DNA from: Bacteroidales bacterium
GTDB lineage: Bacteria; Bacteroidota; Bacteroidia; Bacteroidales; UBA10428
Reading direction: 5' to 3'
DNA: 41,090 nt
Assembly (NCBI GenBank): GCA_016938235.1
Contig: JAFGVA010000124.1
Span: 1-41,090 of the forward strand
Below the pieces are notes generated by a model that was not told where the DNA came from, did no database searches, and saw only the letters and a program-made list of their open reading frames with translations. This document shows, piece after piece, positions 24,051 to 32,133 of the stretch. Position numbers and translations under genes: made by a program. Positions within the stretch are counted from its first letter, which is position 1, and every line of letters begins with the position of its first letter.

Positions 24051-24998
24051 ATGATGAAAATTAAACTGTTAACAATTGTTACAATTATTGCTCTCGCCTC
24101 TTGTGGTGGTGGTAATAAATCAAAAACAAATACAGAAAAATTAACTGGAGAAATTAAAATTGATGGTTCCAGTACAGTTTATCCTATTACTGAAGCGGTA
24201 GCTGAGGAATTCAGATTTGAACAACCAGAAGTAAAAGTAACTATCGGTATATCCGGAACAGGTGGAGGTTTTAAGAAATTCGGTCGTGGCGAAACTGACT
24301 TATCAGATGCCTCCAGACCAATTAAGCAGAAAGAGATTGATTTATGCAATGAAAACAACATTAGTTTTGTAAACCTAACGGTTGCATACGATGGCCTGGC
24401 TGTTCTTATTAATCCCGAAAATGACTGGGTTGACCATTTTACGGTAGAAGAATTAAAGAAAATATGGGAACCGGATGCGCAGGGTGTAATCATGAAGTGG
24501 AATCAAATCAGACCTGAATGGCCCGATGAAGAAATACATCTTTTTGGCCCGGGTGTTGCTTCCGGCACATATGATTACTTTACCGAAGCAGTTGTTGGTG
24601 AAAGCGGTTCAAGTCGTGGTGATTTTACTGCAAGCGAAGATGATAACGTGTTGGTTCAGGGAATATCGGGAGATAAATACGGCCTTGGTTTCTTTGGTCT
24701 GGCTTATTATGAAGAAAATAAGGATAAGCTTACCCTGGTTGCCGTTGATGGTGGTGAAGGTCCGGTAGCTCCAAGTCTCGAAACTGTAAGTAATGGAACT
24801 TACACTCCACTTTCCCGTCCATTATTTGTATATGTAAACAGTAAAGCAGGAGAGAAGGTCGAAGTTCAGGAATTCATGAGGTTCTATCTTAAAAATGCAA
24901 AAGAACTTTCTATTGATGTTGGATATGTTCCACTACCTGACGAAGAATATACAGTTCAATCAGAAAAATTAGAAAGCTTTATTAAAGGTTTGAAATAA
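24051..24998 (+). CDS. pstS: Phosphate ABC transporter substrate-binding lipoprotein
   Basis: The 315-residue protein binds phosphate in the periplasm for the PstCAB permease. The signal peptide ends in a lipobox (LASC, Cys18), so it is lipid-anchored. The phosphate-binding loops are recognisable: [44 protein letters not shown], and [14 protein letters not shown], in the order found in PstS. Two ATGs stand in tandem at 24051 and 24054. First gene of pstS-pstC-pstA-pstB-phoU. A repeat element separates it from pstC. The candidate Pho box is at 23793. Confidence 0.95.
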   Translation: MMKIKLLTIVTIIALASCGGGNKSKTNTEKLTGEIKIDGSSTVYPITEAVAEEFRFEQPEVKVTIGISGTGGGFKKFGRGETDLSDASRPIKQKEIDLCNENNISFVNLTVAYDGLAVLINPENDWVDHFTVEELKKIWEPDAQGVIMKWNQIRPEWPDEEIHLFGPGVASGTYDYFTEAVVGESGSSRGDFTASEDDNVLVQGISGDKYGLGFFGLAYYEENKDKLTLVAVDGGEGPVAPSLETVSNGTYTPLSRPLFVYVNSKAGEKVEVQEFMRFYLKNAKELSIDVGYVPLPDEEYTVQSEKLESFIKGLK

Positions 24999-25038
24999 AT
25001 ACAGGTGTGAAGTTGTCTTGAAAATTGACCTATATGTT

Positions 25039-25113
25039 CGTCATTGCGAGCATAGCGAAGCTATCTGCTCTTAAAAACTAAAGATTGCTTCGTCCTTCGT
25101 CCTCACAATGACG
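25039..25113. mobile_element. MITE-like palindromic repeat between pstS and pstC
   Basis: Ends CGTCATTGCGAG (25039-25050) and CTCACAATGACG (25102-25113) are inverted with one mismatch. Inside, GCGAAGCTATCT and AGATTGCTTCGT are also nearly complementary, so the whole 75 nt folds into one long hairpin. From memory, elements starting CGTCATTGCGAG and containing ACGAAGCAATC are widespread intergenic repeats in Bacteroidetes and some other bacteria. It may stabilise the pstS mRNA end or lower expression of downstream genes. Confidence 0.75.
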
Positions 25114-25152
25114 GTTTGGTTTTTTCGAGACAACCTCCTTTTAACTTATAGA

Positions 25153-26031
25153 ATGAAAAAGACCAAAGAGGTTGTTATAGAGAAGTTTTTATTGTTCAGT
25201 GCGCTGATAACAATACTTACAACCATAGGTATTGTTTTGGTACTGGCAATTGAAGCATTTAAATTTTTCAGAGAAGTATCGGTGTTTGAATTTCTGACCG
25301 ATACAGAATGGACTCCGTTATTTACAAAAAAAAGGTTCGGAATTTTACCTTTATTATCCGGAACCTTCTTAACATCCATAATTGCAATTGCTGTTGCTTT
25401 GCCAATTGGTCTGACCATTGCAATTTTCCTGAGTGAATATGCGCCAAGAAAATTCAGAGAATATATTAAACCTTCGCTTGAGATGCTTGCCGCAGTCCCA
25501 ACTGTAGTTTATGGCTTTTTTGCATTAACAGTTGTTACACCGTTTTTACAAACTATTATCCCGGGTATGTCGGGATTTAACTCATTATCAGCAGGAATAG
25601 TAATGGGCATAATGATTATCCCCATCATATCATCCTTAAGTGAAGATGCTCTCAGGGCTGTGCCAAATTCGCTGAGAGAAGCATCTTATGGAATGGGCTC
25701 CACCCGCTTACAAACAGCCTTTAAAGTTACAGTGCCTGCTGCCTCATCGGGAATTGTAGTGTCCATTATTCTTGCAATATCAAGGGCAATTGGTGAAACC
25801 ATGATTGTTGCAATTGCTGCCGGTCAACAACCACGGTTAACAATGAATCCTTTGGTACCTGTTGAAACACTTACAGCATATATTGTTCAGGTTAGCCTCG
25901 GCGATGTTCCACACAATTCCTTAGAATACCGTACCATTTTTGCTGCAGGCATTACATTATTCATATTTACGTTTATACTGAATAATATTAGTCACTGGAT
26001 TAAAAACAAATACAGAGAAAAATATGACTAG
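25153..26031 (+). CDS. pstC: Phosphate ABC transporter permease PstC
   Basis: The start is set at 25153 (MKKTKEVVIEKFLLFSALITILTT, 292 aa). An earlier in-frame ATG at 25108 lies inside the palindromic repeat and would add 15 residues with no counterpart in PstC. Six or so hydrophobic helices are visible (about 12-35, 70-95, 115-140, 150-175, 200-225, 265-285). The permease EAA-type loop is at about 165-200 (SEDALRAVPNSLREASYGMGSTRLQTAFKVTVPAA), which contacts PstB. It forms the inner-membrane channel with PstA, whose gene overlaps it by 8 nt, implying translational coupling. Confidence 0.93.
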   Translation: MKKTKEVVIEKFLLFSALITILTTIGIVLVLAIEAFKFFREVSVFEFLTDTEWTPLFTKKRFGILPLLSGTFLTSIIAIAVALPIGLTIAIFLSEYAPRKFREYIKPSLEMLAAVPTVVYGFFALTVVTPFLQTIIPGMSGFNSLSAGIVMGIMIIPIISSLSEDALRAVPNSLREASYGMGSTRLQTAFKVTVPAASSGIVVSIILAISRAIGETMIVAIAAGQQPRLTMNPLVPVETLTAYIVQVSLGDVPHNSLEYRTIFAAGITLFIFTFILNNISHWIKNKYREKYD

Positions 26032-26887
26032 CAGGAAGAACAGAAACAACAGGCTGAAAGATAAAATTTTTTCTGTTTGGGGCATTATCAGCACATTGAT
26101 TGGTCTTATTTTGCTTGTAATTTTTATTGGCGACATAATTATTGAAGGTATTCATCGGATTGATTGGGATTTTTTAACCGGCCTACCATCAAGAAAACCT
26201 GAGATTGCAGGTATTTTCACTGCTATGATGGGTACTATATGGGTACTGCTGCTTACAGCTATGATTTCATTCCCAATTGGAGTTGCTGCCGGAGTATACC
26301 TTGAAGAATACGGAAAAAAAGGCAGGTTGTCAAAGCTTTTGGAAATTAATATTTCAAACCTGGCCGGTGTACCATCTATTATATATGGTCTTCTAGGCCT
26401 GGAGATATTTGCAAGAATTATGAACTTAGGAAGCTCTATTCTTGCAGGAAGTATGACACTCGCTCTACTTATACTTCCAATAATAATAGTTGCTACCCGC
26501 GAAAGTATAAAGGCTGTACCCAGCTCACTTAAAGATGCCTCTTTTGCACTGGGAGCAACCAAGTGGCAAACCATATATCTGCAGGTTCTGCCTGCCTCCT
26601 TTGGAGGAATTTTAACCGGAGTAATACTGGCATTGTCAAGAGCAGTCGGAGAAGCTGCCCCTCTTATTGTTGTTGGAGCCCTCGCCTATGTTCCATTCGC
26701 TCCAAAAACACCCATGGATGAGTTTTCAGTATTACCAATACAAATTTTTAACTGGATTTCAAGACCACAGCATGGTTTCATTACTAATGCTGCAGCAGCA
26801 ATTATAATATTGCTGGTTATCACATTTGCAATGAACGGGGTTGCCATATACCTTAGAAACAAATGGCAAAAAAAAATTAAATGGTAG
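26024..26887 (+). CDS. pstA: Phosphate ABC transporter permease PstA
   Basis: The 287-residue inner-membrane protein is the second half of the phosphate channel. Hydrophobic helices lie at about 15-37, 68-92, 110-135, 140-160, 190-215 and 255-277. The cytoplasmic loop ATRESIKAVPSSLKDASFALGATKWQTIYLQVLPAS (about 160-195) is the site of contact with the ATPase. The start ATG overlaps the end of pstC. PstB starts 6 nt after it, so the order and coupling are those of a standard pst operon. Confidence 0.94.
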   Translation: MTSRKNRNNRLKDKIFSVWGIISTLIGLILLVIFIGDIIIEGIHRIDWDFLTGLPSRKPEIAGIFTAMMGTIWVLLLTAMISFPIGVAAGVYLEEYGKKGRLSKLLEINISNLAGVPSIIYGLLGLEIFARIMNLGSSILAGSMTLALLILPIIIVATRESIKAVPSSLKDASFALGATKWQTIYLQVLPASFGGILTGVILALSRAVGEAAPLIVVGALAYVPFAPKTPMDEFSVLPIQIFNWISRPQHGFITNAAAAIIILLVITFAMNGVAIYLRNKWQKKIKW

Positions 26888-26893
26888 AAGGCT

Positions 26894-27745
26894 ATGAATT
26901 ATAGGTCAGAAACGCAGGAATTGATTATGAAAAAAGATACAATGGATACCCCGGTAGAAACTAATGAAACTAAAAAGCCAAAAAAAGACCAGGAATATAA
27001 AATTATTACCAGGAATCTTGATGTGTTTTATGGAGAGTTTCAGGCTCTTAAGAACATCAACATGAAAATACTTCCTTATTCAGTAACTGCTTTGATTGGT
27101 CCATCGGGGTGCGGCAAATCTACATACCTTAGAGTATTTAACCGCATGAATGATTATATCGACGATTTCAGAATAGAAGGAGATGTAATTGTTGACAGAA
27201 AAAATATTTATACCGAGAAAATTGAAATCGAACAACTCCGTAAAGATGTGGGTATGGTTTTTCAAAAACCAAATCCATTTCCAAAAACTATTTTCGAAAA
27301 TGTTGCCTATGGATTAAGAATTCAGGGAGTTAAAGACAAACATTTTATTAATGAAAAAGTTGAAAGCTCACTTAAACAGGTTACACTTTGGGATGAAGTT
27401 AAAGATAATTTAAAGAAAAACGCTTTAGCCTTATCCGGTGGACAGCAACAGCGTTTGTGTATTGCCAGAACGCTGGCCGTTGAACCGGAAGTTATTCTTA
27501 TGGATGAACCAACATCGGCACTGGACCCAATTTCAACAGGTAAAATTGAAGAGTTGCTTTTTGATCTCAAAAACGAATATACCATTGTAATTGTTACCCA
27601 TAACATGCAGCAAGCCGCCCGCGTGAGCGACCATACGGCATTCTTTTATATGGGCGATCTTATTGAAGAGGGCAAAACCACGCAGATTTTCACAAAACCA
27701 TCAAATAAACGAACAGAAAATTATATTACCGGCAGATTTGGTTGA
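26894..27745 (+). CDS. pstB: Phosphate ABC transporter ATPase PstB
   Basis: The 283-residue protein is the ATP-hydrolysing subunit on the cytoplasmic side. Walker A is GPSGCGKST (69-77), the Q-loop is [10 protein letters not shown], the signature LSGGQQQR, Walker [14 protein letters not shown] and the switch His is in [11 protein letters not shown]. The PNPFP after the Q-loop and [10 protein letters not shown] after Walker A are specific to PstB. The first 35 residues are a charged extension; translation could instead begin at the internal Met12 or Met17. It is followed by phoU after 120 nt. Confidence 0.96.
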   Translation: MNYRSETQELIMKKDTMDTPVETNETKKPKKDQEYKIITRNLDVFYGEFQALKNINMKILPYSVTALIGPSGCGKSTYLRVFNRMNDYIDDFRIEGDVIVDRKNIYTEKIEIEQLRKDVGMVFQKPNPFPKTIFENVAYGLRIQGVKDKHFINEKVESSLKQVTLWDEVKDNLKKNALALSGGQQQRLCIARTLAVEPEVILMDEPTSALDPISTGKIEELLFDLKNEYTIVIVTHNMQQAARVSDHTAFFYMGDLIEEGKTTQIFTKPSNKRTENYITGRFG

Positions 27746-27865
27746 TTCTGAGTATGGCAGGGGGAAAATTTACAGATAACTTGTTGCCGGGCACAATCAC
27801 TTTTAGTAACTTAGTTCGAAATATGAGCTAAAGTGTATCGAAGCCAATAATTTAAAAATAAGCAC

Positions 27866-28570
27866 ATGAAACCTTTTGAATACGATATAGAAAATATTCG
27901 AATATTAACCTTTGAAATGCTTGATTTGGTTAAAGATCAAATACACCTGACCAAAGAAGCATTACTAACAAGTGACCCGGAATTGTCGGGTGAAATAATG
28001 CGAAAAGAAAAGCGGGTTAATTCCTATGAAATTTCTATAGACAGAGAAATTGAAGATTTTCTGGCTTTACAGGCTCCGGTTGCATCTGATTTAAGATTTG
28101 CCATGGCCGTTTTAAAAATCTCTTCGAGCCTTGAAAGAATTGGTGACCATGCTTACCGGATTTCGAGCTATGTGTTTGAAGATGACTTTAAAATTACTAA
28201 GGATATTGTTGAAATCTTGCATATCCCAACTATGTTCGATGAAATTGATGATATGCTAATTAACATCACCGATGCCTTTGAGTCGGGTGACATTCAACTT
28301 GCCAAACGGGTTTTTAAACAAGATAAATTCCTGAATAAAATAAATAAAAAACTACCCTCTATCGTTCAGGATTATCAGAAAAAATCAAAAAAGACCGATG
28401 TAGAGTATTTGATTTATTTATCGAGAATTGTTGGAAAACTAGAACGATGTGGTGATATGATAAAAAATATAGCTGAAGAAATTATTTTCTATTACGAATC
28501 AAAAGTCATAAAGCACCGCAAAAAGAATAAGCAAATTACCCGTAAGCTTGAAAAGAGCGAAAACAATTAA
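27866..28570 (+). CDS. phoU: Phosphate signalling protein PhoU
   Basis: The 234-residue all-helical protein has two PhoU repeats (about 15-105 and 120-210). Each has the acidic metal-binding motif: SSSLERIGDHAYRIS (about 90-104) and IVGKLERCGDMIKNIAEEIIFYYE (about 190-213). PhoU links PstB activity to the PhoR/PhoB pathway and prevents excessive phosphate uptake. It has a basic, charged C-terminal tail (KHRKKNKQITRKLEK). It is the last gene of the pst group and ends with a strong terminator at 28590. Confidence 0.95.
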   Translation: MKPFEYDIENIRILTFEMLDLVKDQIHLTKEALLTSDPELSGEIMRKEKRVNSYEISIDREIEDFLALQAPVASDLRFAMAVLKISSSLERIGDHAYRISSYVFEDDFKITKDIVEILHIPTMFDEIDDMLINITDAFESGDIQLAKRVFKQDKFLNKINKKLPSIVQDYQKKSKKTDVEYLIYLSRIVGKLERCGDMIKNIAEEIIFYYESKVIKHRKKNKQITRKLEKSENN

Positions 28571-28589
28571 AACCGAATAAATTCTTCTC

Positions 28590-28620
28590 AAGGTCTTAGA
28601 AAAAACTAAGGCTTTTTTTT
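28590..28620 (+). terminator. Rho-independent terminator of pst-phoU
   Basis: AAGGTCTTAG (28590-28599) pairs with CTAAGGCTTT (28606-28615), allowing two G-U pairs, around an A6 loop. Eight T residues start at 28613. It lies 20 nt after the phoU stop. Confidence 0.85.
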
Positions 28621-28676
28621 GCCTGCTTCTCATATTCACAAACGATGAGGTAAGCTTTTTTGACACTAAACATTGA

Positions 28677-29241
28677 GTGTCTGAAAAAGTTTCACTGACT
28701 TTTAATCAGGTATTAATCTTATTGTTTACGGTTTACATATCTAATAATGGTTATACACTAGTTGGAGGGAAACCAGCCAGTGTAACTAAACTTGTCAATA
28801 ACATTGCCGAAGGAGATTTAGGAATAGATGAATCAGGTGCTTTGAATAAAACCGGAATTCTTGGAAGTGTAATAGGCATGAAAAGAAAACTTGAAGATAT
28901 GACGCACAACATTCTGTCTGGTTCGAATTTAATAGTTACAGCCATTGAACAACTTAGTAAACACGGTATCACAGCAATTGAATTCAGTAACACAGGGTGA
29001 AATGCATCGGTTTCTGAAGAAATGTCATCGAACTCAAAAAAAACTTTAAAACCAGGCAATTATGATGCAGGAATTGGTTCCTTATTTTAAAATGAGTGAA
29101 ATTTCCGGATTAAAAGAAGAATTTAACACAAGAAATAGAATAAACATACCTCCGGTATTACTGAACAGAACCTTTGCAACAAAAAAACCGGTTAAAACTC
29201 CAAAAATAAACCTGAAACATAATAAATTTGAATCTTTTTAG
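28677..29241 (+). pseudogene. Remnant of a methyl-accepting chemotaxis protein gene
   Basis: An open frame (28677-29000) shows the order of a chemoreceptor: a hydrophobic helix (NQVLILLFTVYISNN), a HAMP-like part (KPASVTKLVNNIAEGDLGID) and the first signalling helix (GILGSVIGMKRKLEDMTHNILSGSNLIVTAIEQLSKHG). After the TGA at 28998 the same line of similarity continues (NASVSEEMSSNSKK). At about 29050-29241 another frame encodes a chemoreceptor-like C-terminus (NQAIMMQELVPYFKMSE...) ending in TAG. The central signalling hairpin, well over 100 residues, is gone. So the gene has lost its sensor start and core and acquired stops. It is a relic lying between phoU and the candidate Pho box of the next operon. 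Confidence 0.72.
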
Positions 29242-29257
29242 TATTTGTGAGCAAAAC

Positions 29258-29279
29258 TTAAGATTGATTTAAGATTGAA
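29258..29279 (+). promoter_or_regulatory. Candidate Pho box of the PHP-glycosyltransferase operon
   Basis: TTAAGATTGAT (29258-29268) and TTAAGATTGAA (29269-29279) are identical at 10 of 11 positions and directly adjacent. Each matches TTAAnATTnAT (9 of 9 and 8 of 9 fixed positions). A single further TTAAGATATTT is at 29309-29319, about 15 nt before TATTTTAG (29335-29342), which is one base off the -7 consensus. The leader to the start codon is 120-170 nt. Confidence 0.5.
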
Positions 29280-29460
29280 TAATAGGCTGAATTAATAGTA
29301 ATGTTTACTTAAGATATTTCTGAAAAAAAACCAATATTTTAGCAACACACTTCATTTGTCTACAATACTAAAAAGCAATGACTTGGAGATATAAAACTGT
29401 GTTTAATATCAGATGCCGGGCATACTTTACATATTAACTTAACAAGATAGAAATGCCCAA

Positions 29461-32121
29461 ATGAAAAACTCATTTAACAAGCAGGTTGAGACTGAATTTA
29501 CTGATTTTTTAGTTAATCAATCTATCAGGTTTCCAAAAAACGAGACATTAAAAATAGATTTGCATTGTCATGACCATAACAGCGATGTGCCTGATGAACT
29601 TATTGGACGAATTCTGGGTGTACCAGAAACATGGACACCTACTCAAACAGTGCTTAATACTGCCAGATCAAACAACTGCACAGCTTTTACAATAACAAAT
29701 CATAACAATGCACGCTCTTGTTATGAGCTGCAAAGCCAGGGGGAGGATATTTTAGTTGGTGCCGAATTTTCGTGTATCGTACCCGATTTTAAAATTGGAA
29801 TCCATGTACTAACCTATGGATTCAACAAAAAGCAGGAAGAGAAATTAATCTTGTTGCGCAAAAACATTTATAAATTTCTTCAATATACACATAAACATAA
29901 GTTGCCAACTATCTGGGCACATCCGCTTTACAATTACAAAGTTAAAGAAGAAATACCAATGGAATTTTATAACAAAATGATGTTGGTTTTTAACCGTTTT
30001 GAAGTATTAAACGGTCAGCGTGATACATGGCAAAACATGCTTGTAAAAAATTGGGTAGAACAAATTACACCTGAAGACATTGACAAATATGCTCTGGAGT
30101 ATGATGTTGATTTAAGTCTTTATTCCGATAATCCCTATAAAAAATCAATTTCAGGAGGTTCGGATAGCCATATGGGGATTTTTACCGGTCAAACAGGTAC
30201 CTTATTACATATTCCTGGTTTAAAAGAGCGATTAGCCCAGGAGAAAGTATCTGACTTAGCACTTGAGGCAATACAAAAGGGGAATATGGCTCCCTATGGA
30301 ACCCATCAGAATTCCGAAAAACTGTTGGTAGCCTTTATGGATTATTTTATGCAAATTGCTCTTTACCATAAAGATGCCGGCCTGATACGAACCTTAACAC
30401 ATAAGGGAGATTCAAAAACCAAGTTGTTGGCTTTCCTGATTTCAAATGCCTTTGCCGAATTAAACAGGCATAAGGTAACTATGCGTTTTATAAAAGTATT
30501 TCACGATAACTTTTCAGGAAAATCATCTTCGAAAGTTCAGCGTTTTATTGTTCCCAAAGATTATAAACCCATATTCGACGATGCAAATAGAATTGCTGAT
30601 GCCCGTAAGTATAAAGATGAGAAGATGATAAACGAGTTTTCATCTGTATTGAATTCTATATCGGGCAGGTTTAACACACTCTTTTTTAGTAGATTAAATA
30701 ATAAACTGAAAAAGTTATCAGAAAATAAAGCATCAGAAAATATTGATTGGGCAGATGTTATTAAAAAAATAGAAATTCCGAGCGATCTGCGCACCATGTT
30801 TTCAGAAGGTGCAAAAAACCAGAAAAGAATATGGCAAAAAACCAGAAGCATGACTGTTTTTGATATTACCAAATTCACTGACGGGCTTTCTTTTCCCTTG
30901 TTGGCTTCTGCATTATTAGCCGGCGCAAATTTTACAAGTTCTAAAGTATTGTATAATACCCGACCCCTCTTAAATACATTTTCCGAAAAGCTTGGCCGAC
31001 TAAAGCACCCCAAAAGAATGCTATGGCTAACAGATACTTTTACTGATAAAAACGGCGTTTCTTCGGTATTGCAGGAAATGCACAACGAAATCAAACGAAG
31101 AGATCTTCCGATAGATATACTTGTTTGCAGCAATGATATTGAACCCGATGATCATTTGATAGTTGTTAAACCACTTTTAGAATACACCTTTCCTTTTTAC
31201 AAAGAACAAGCACTGAGAATTCCCCAACTACAGGAAATCCACAACCTCTTTTTTGATGGTGAGTACGATAGGCTTATGTGTTCAACCGAAGGAGTTATGG
31301 GCTTGATTTCGGTATATCTTAAAAACGCATTTTCGGTACCTGCCAGCTTTTATATGCATACCGACTGGATAAGCTTTGCACGAACCACCTTAAAACTCGA
31401 TGTTCAAAATACTGACAGGATTCGTCGGTTGATACGCACGTTCTATGGCATGTTCGATTCTGTTTTTGTGTTAAATTCAAGTCATAAAAAGTGGTTGAGA
31501 AGTTTTGAAATGGGCTTTCCAAAAAACAGAATTCATAAAACAGCACATTGGGTCGATGAGATATTTCAATCACAGGAGAAAAACAAAAAAGAACATTTTA
31601 ATATCACTGAAGATACACCTGTACTGCTTTTTACCGGTAGGTTAAGTAAAGAAAAAGGGGTGATGGATATTCCGGATATTTATGAAATGACGAAAGAAAA
31701 AATACCCAATCTTAAAATAGTATTTGCCGGAACAGGACCGGCCGAAAAAGAATTAAAAGAGTTGCTTCCCGATGCTATATTTATGGGTTGGGTACAAAAA
31801 ATAAAATTACCCGATCTATATTCCTCAGCAGATTTATTAATACTTCCCTCGCGTTTCGACACTTTTAGCCTGGTAGTGCTGGAGGCATTAAGTTGTGGAT
31901 TGCCGGTTATAGCCTATAATTCAAAAGGCCCAAAAGATATAATTGAACATGAGCATTGCGGATATCTCGCAAAAGGAAAAAACGAAATGGCTAAGCACAT
32001 AATTTCCCATTTTACGGATGAATCAAAACATGAATCCTTTTCAAAAAATGCCATCGGCAGAGCCGGTAAATATAACAAAGAAATCCTTTTTGATTCACTC
32101 CTGGCTAAAGTTGGATTATAA
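29461..32121 (+). CDS. PHP phosphoesterase - GT4 glycosyltransferase fusion protein
   Basis: The 886-residue protein joins two enzymes. Residues about 28-285 form a PHP metal-dependent phosphoesterase domain with all metal ligands visible: His35/His37 (DLHCHDHNSD), His81 (TNHNN), Glu102 (GAEFS), His115, His154 (IWAHPLY) and Asp235/His237 (GGSDSHMG). Residues about 300-515 are a helical linker with a hydrophobic stretch (475-490). Residues about 518-886 are a GT-B glycosyltransferase of family GT4: NGVSSVLQEM, FYMHTDW, LLFTGRLSKEKGVMDI, VFAGTGP and the donor site PSRFDTFSLVVLEALSCGLPVI, where the usual E-x7-E reads D800-x7-E808. It has no signal peptide, so it is cytoplasmic or at the inner membrane. 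Upstream is a Pho-box-like repeat and the pst operon; a GH13 gene follows after 12 nt. Inferred role: glycolipid or glycan synthesis during phosphate shortage. Substrates are unknown. Confidence 0.82.
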   Translation: MKNSFNKQVETEFTDFLVNQSIRFPKNETLKIDLHCHDHNSDVPDELIGRILGVPETWTPTQTVLNTARSNNCTAFTITNHNNARSCYELQSQGEDILVGAEFSCIVPDFKIGIHVLTYGFNKKQEEKLILLRKNIYKFLQYTHKHKLPTIWAHPLYNYKVKEEIPMEFYNKMMLVFNRFEVLNGQRDTWQNMLVKNWVEQITPEDIDKYALEYDVDLSLYSDNPYKKSISGGSDSHMGIFTGQTGTLLHIPGLKERLAQEKVSDLALEAIQKGNMAPYGTHQNSEKLLVAFMDYFMQIALYHKDAGLIRTLTHKGDSKTKLLAFLISNAFAELNRHKVTMRFIKVFHDNFSGKSSSKVQRFIVPKDYKPIFDDANRIADARKYKDEKMINEFSSVLNSISGRFNTLFFSRLNNKLKKLSENKASENIDWADVIKKIEIPSDLRTMFSEGAKNQKRIWQKTRSMTVFDITKFTDGLSFPLLASALLAGANFTSSKVLYNTRPLLNTFSEKLGRLKHPKRMLWLTDTFTDKNGVSSVLQEMHNEIKRRDLPIDILVCSNDIEPDDHLIVVKPLLEYTFPFYKEQALRIPQLQEIHNLFFDGEYDRLMCSTEGVMGLISVYLKNAFSVPASFYMHTDWISFARTTLKLDVQNTDRIRRLIRTFYGMFDSVFVLNSSHKKWLRSFEMGFPKNRIHKTAHWVDEIFQSQEKNKKEHFNITEDTPVLLFTGRLSKEKGVMDIPDIYEMTKEKIPNLKIVFAGTGPAEKELKELLPDAIFMGWVQKIKLPDLYSSADLLILPSRFDTFSLVVLEALSCGLPVIAYNSKGPKDIIEHEHCGYLAKGKNEMAKHIISHFTDESKHESFSKNAIGRAGKYNKEILFDSLLAKVGL

Positions 32122-32133
32122 TAGATGTAAGCC

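Noticed and set aside
25108-25152. Upstream in-frame start for pstC
   Set aside because: It lies inside the palindromic repeat and adds residues with no counterpart in PstC; the ATG at 25153 fits the family.
28677-29000. Stand-alone small gene of 107 codons
   Set aside because: The content is the N-terminal part of a chemoreceptor cut by a stop, and the matching C-terminus lies downstream in another frame.
30561-31133. 190-codon open frame on the minus strand
   Set aside because: It lies wholly inside the PHP-glycosyltransferase gene; Ser/Leu/Phe-rich antisense translation without family features.
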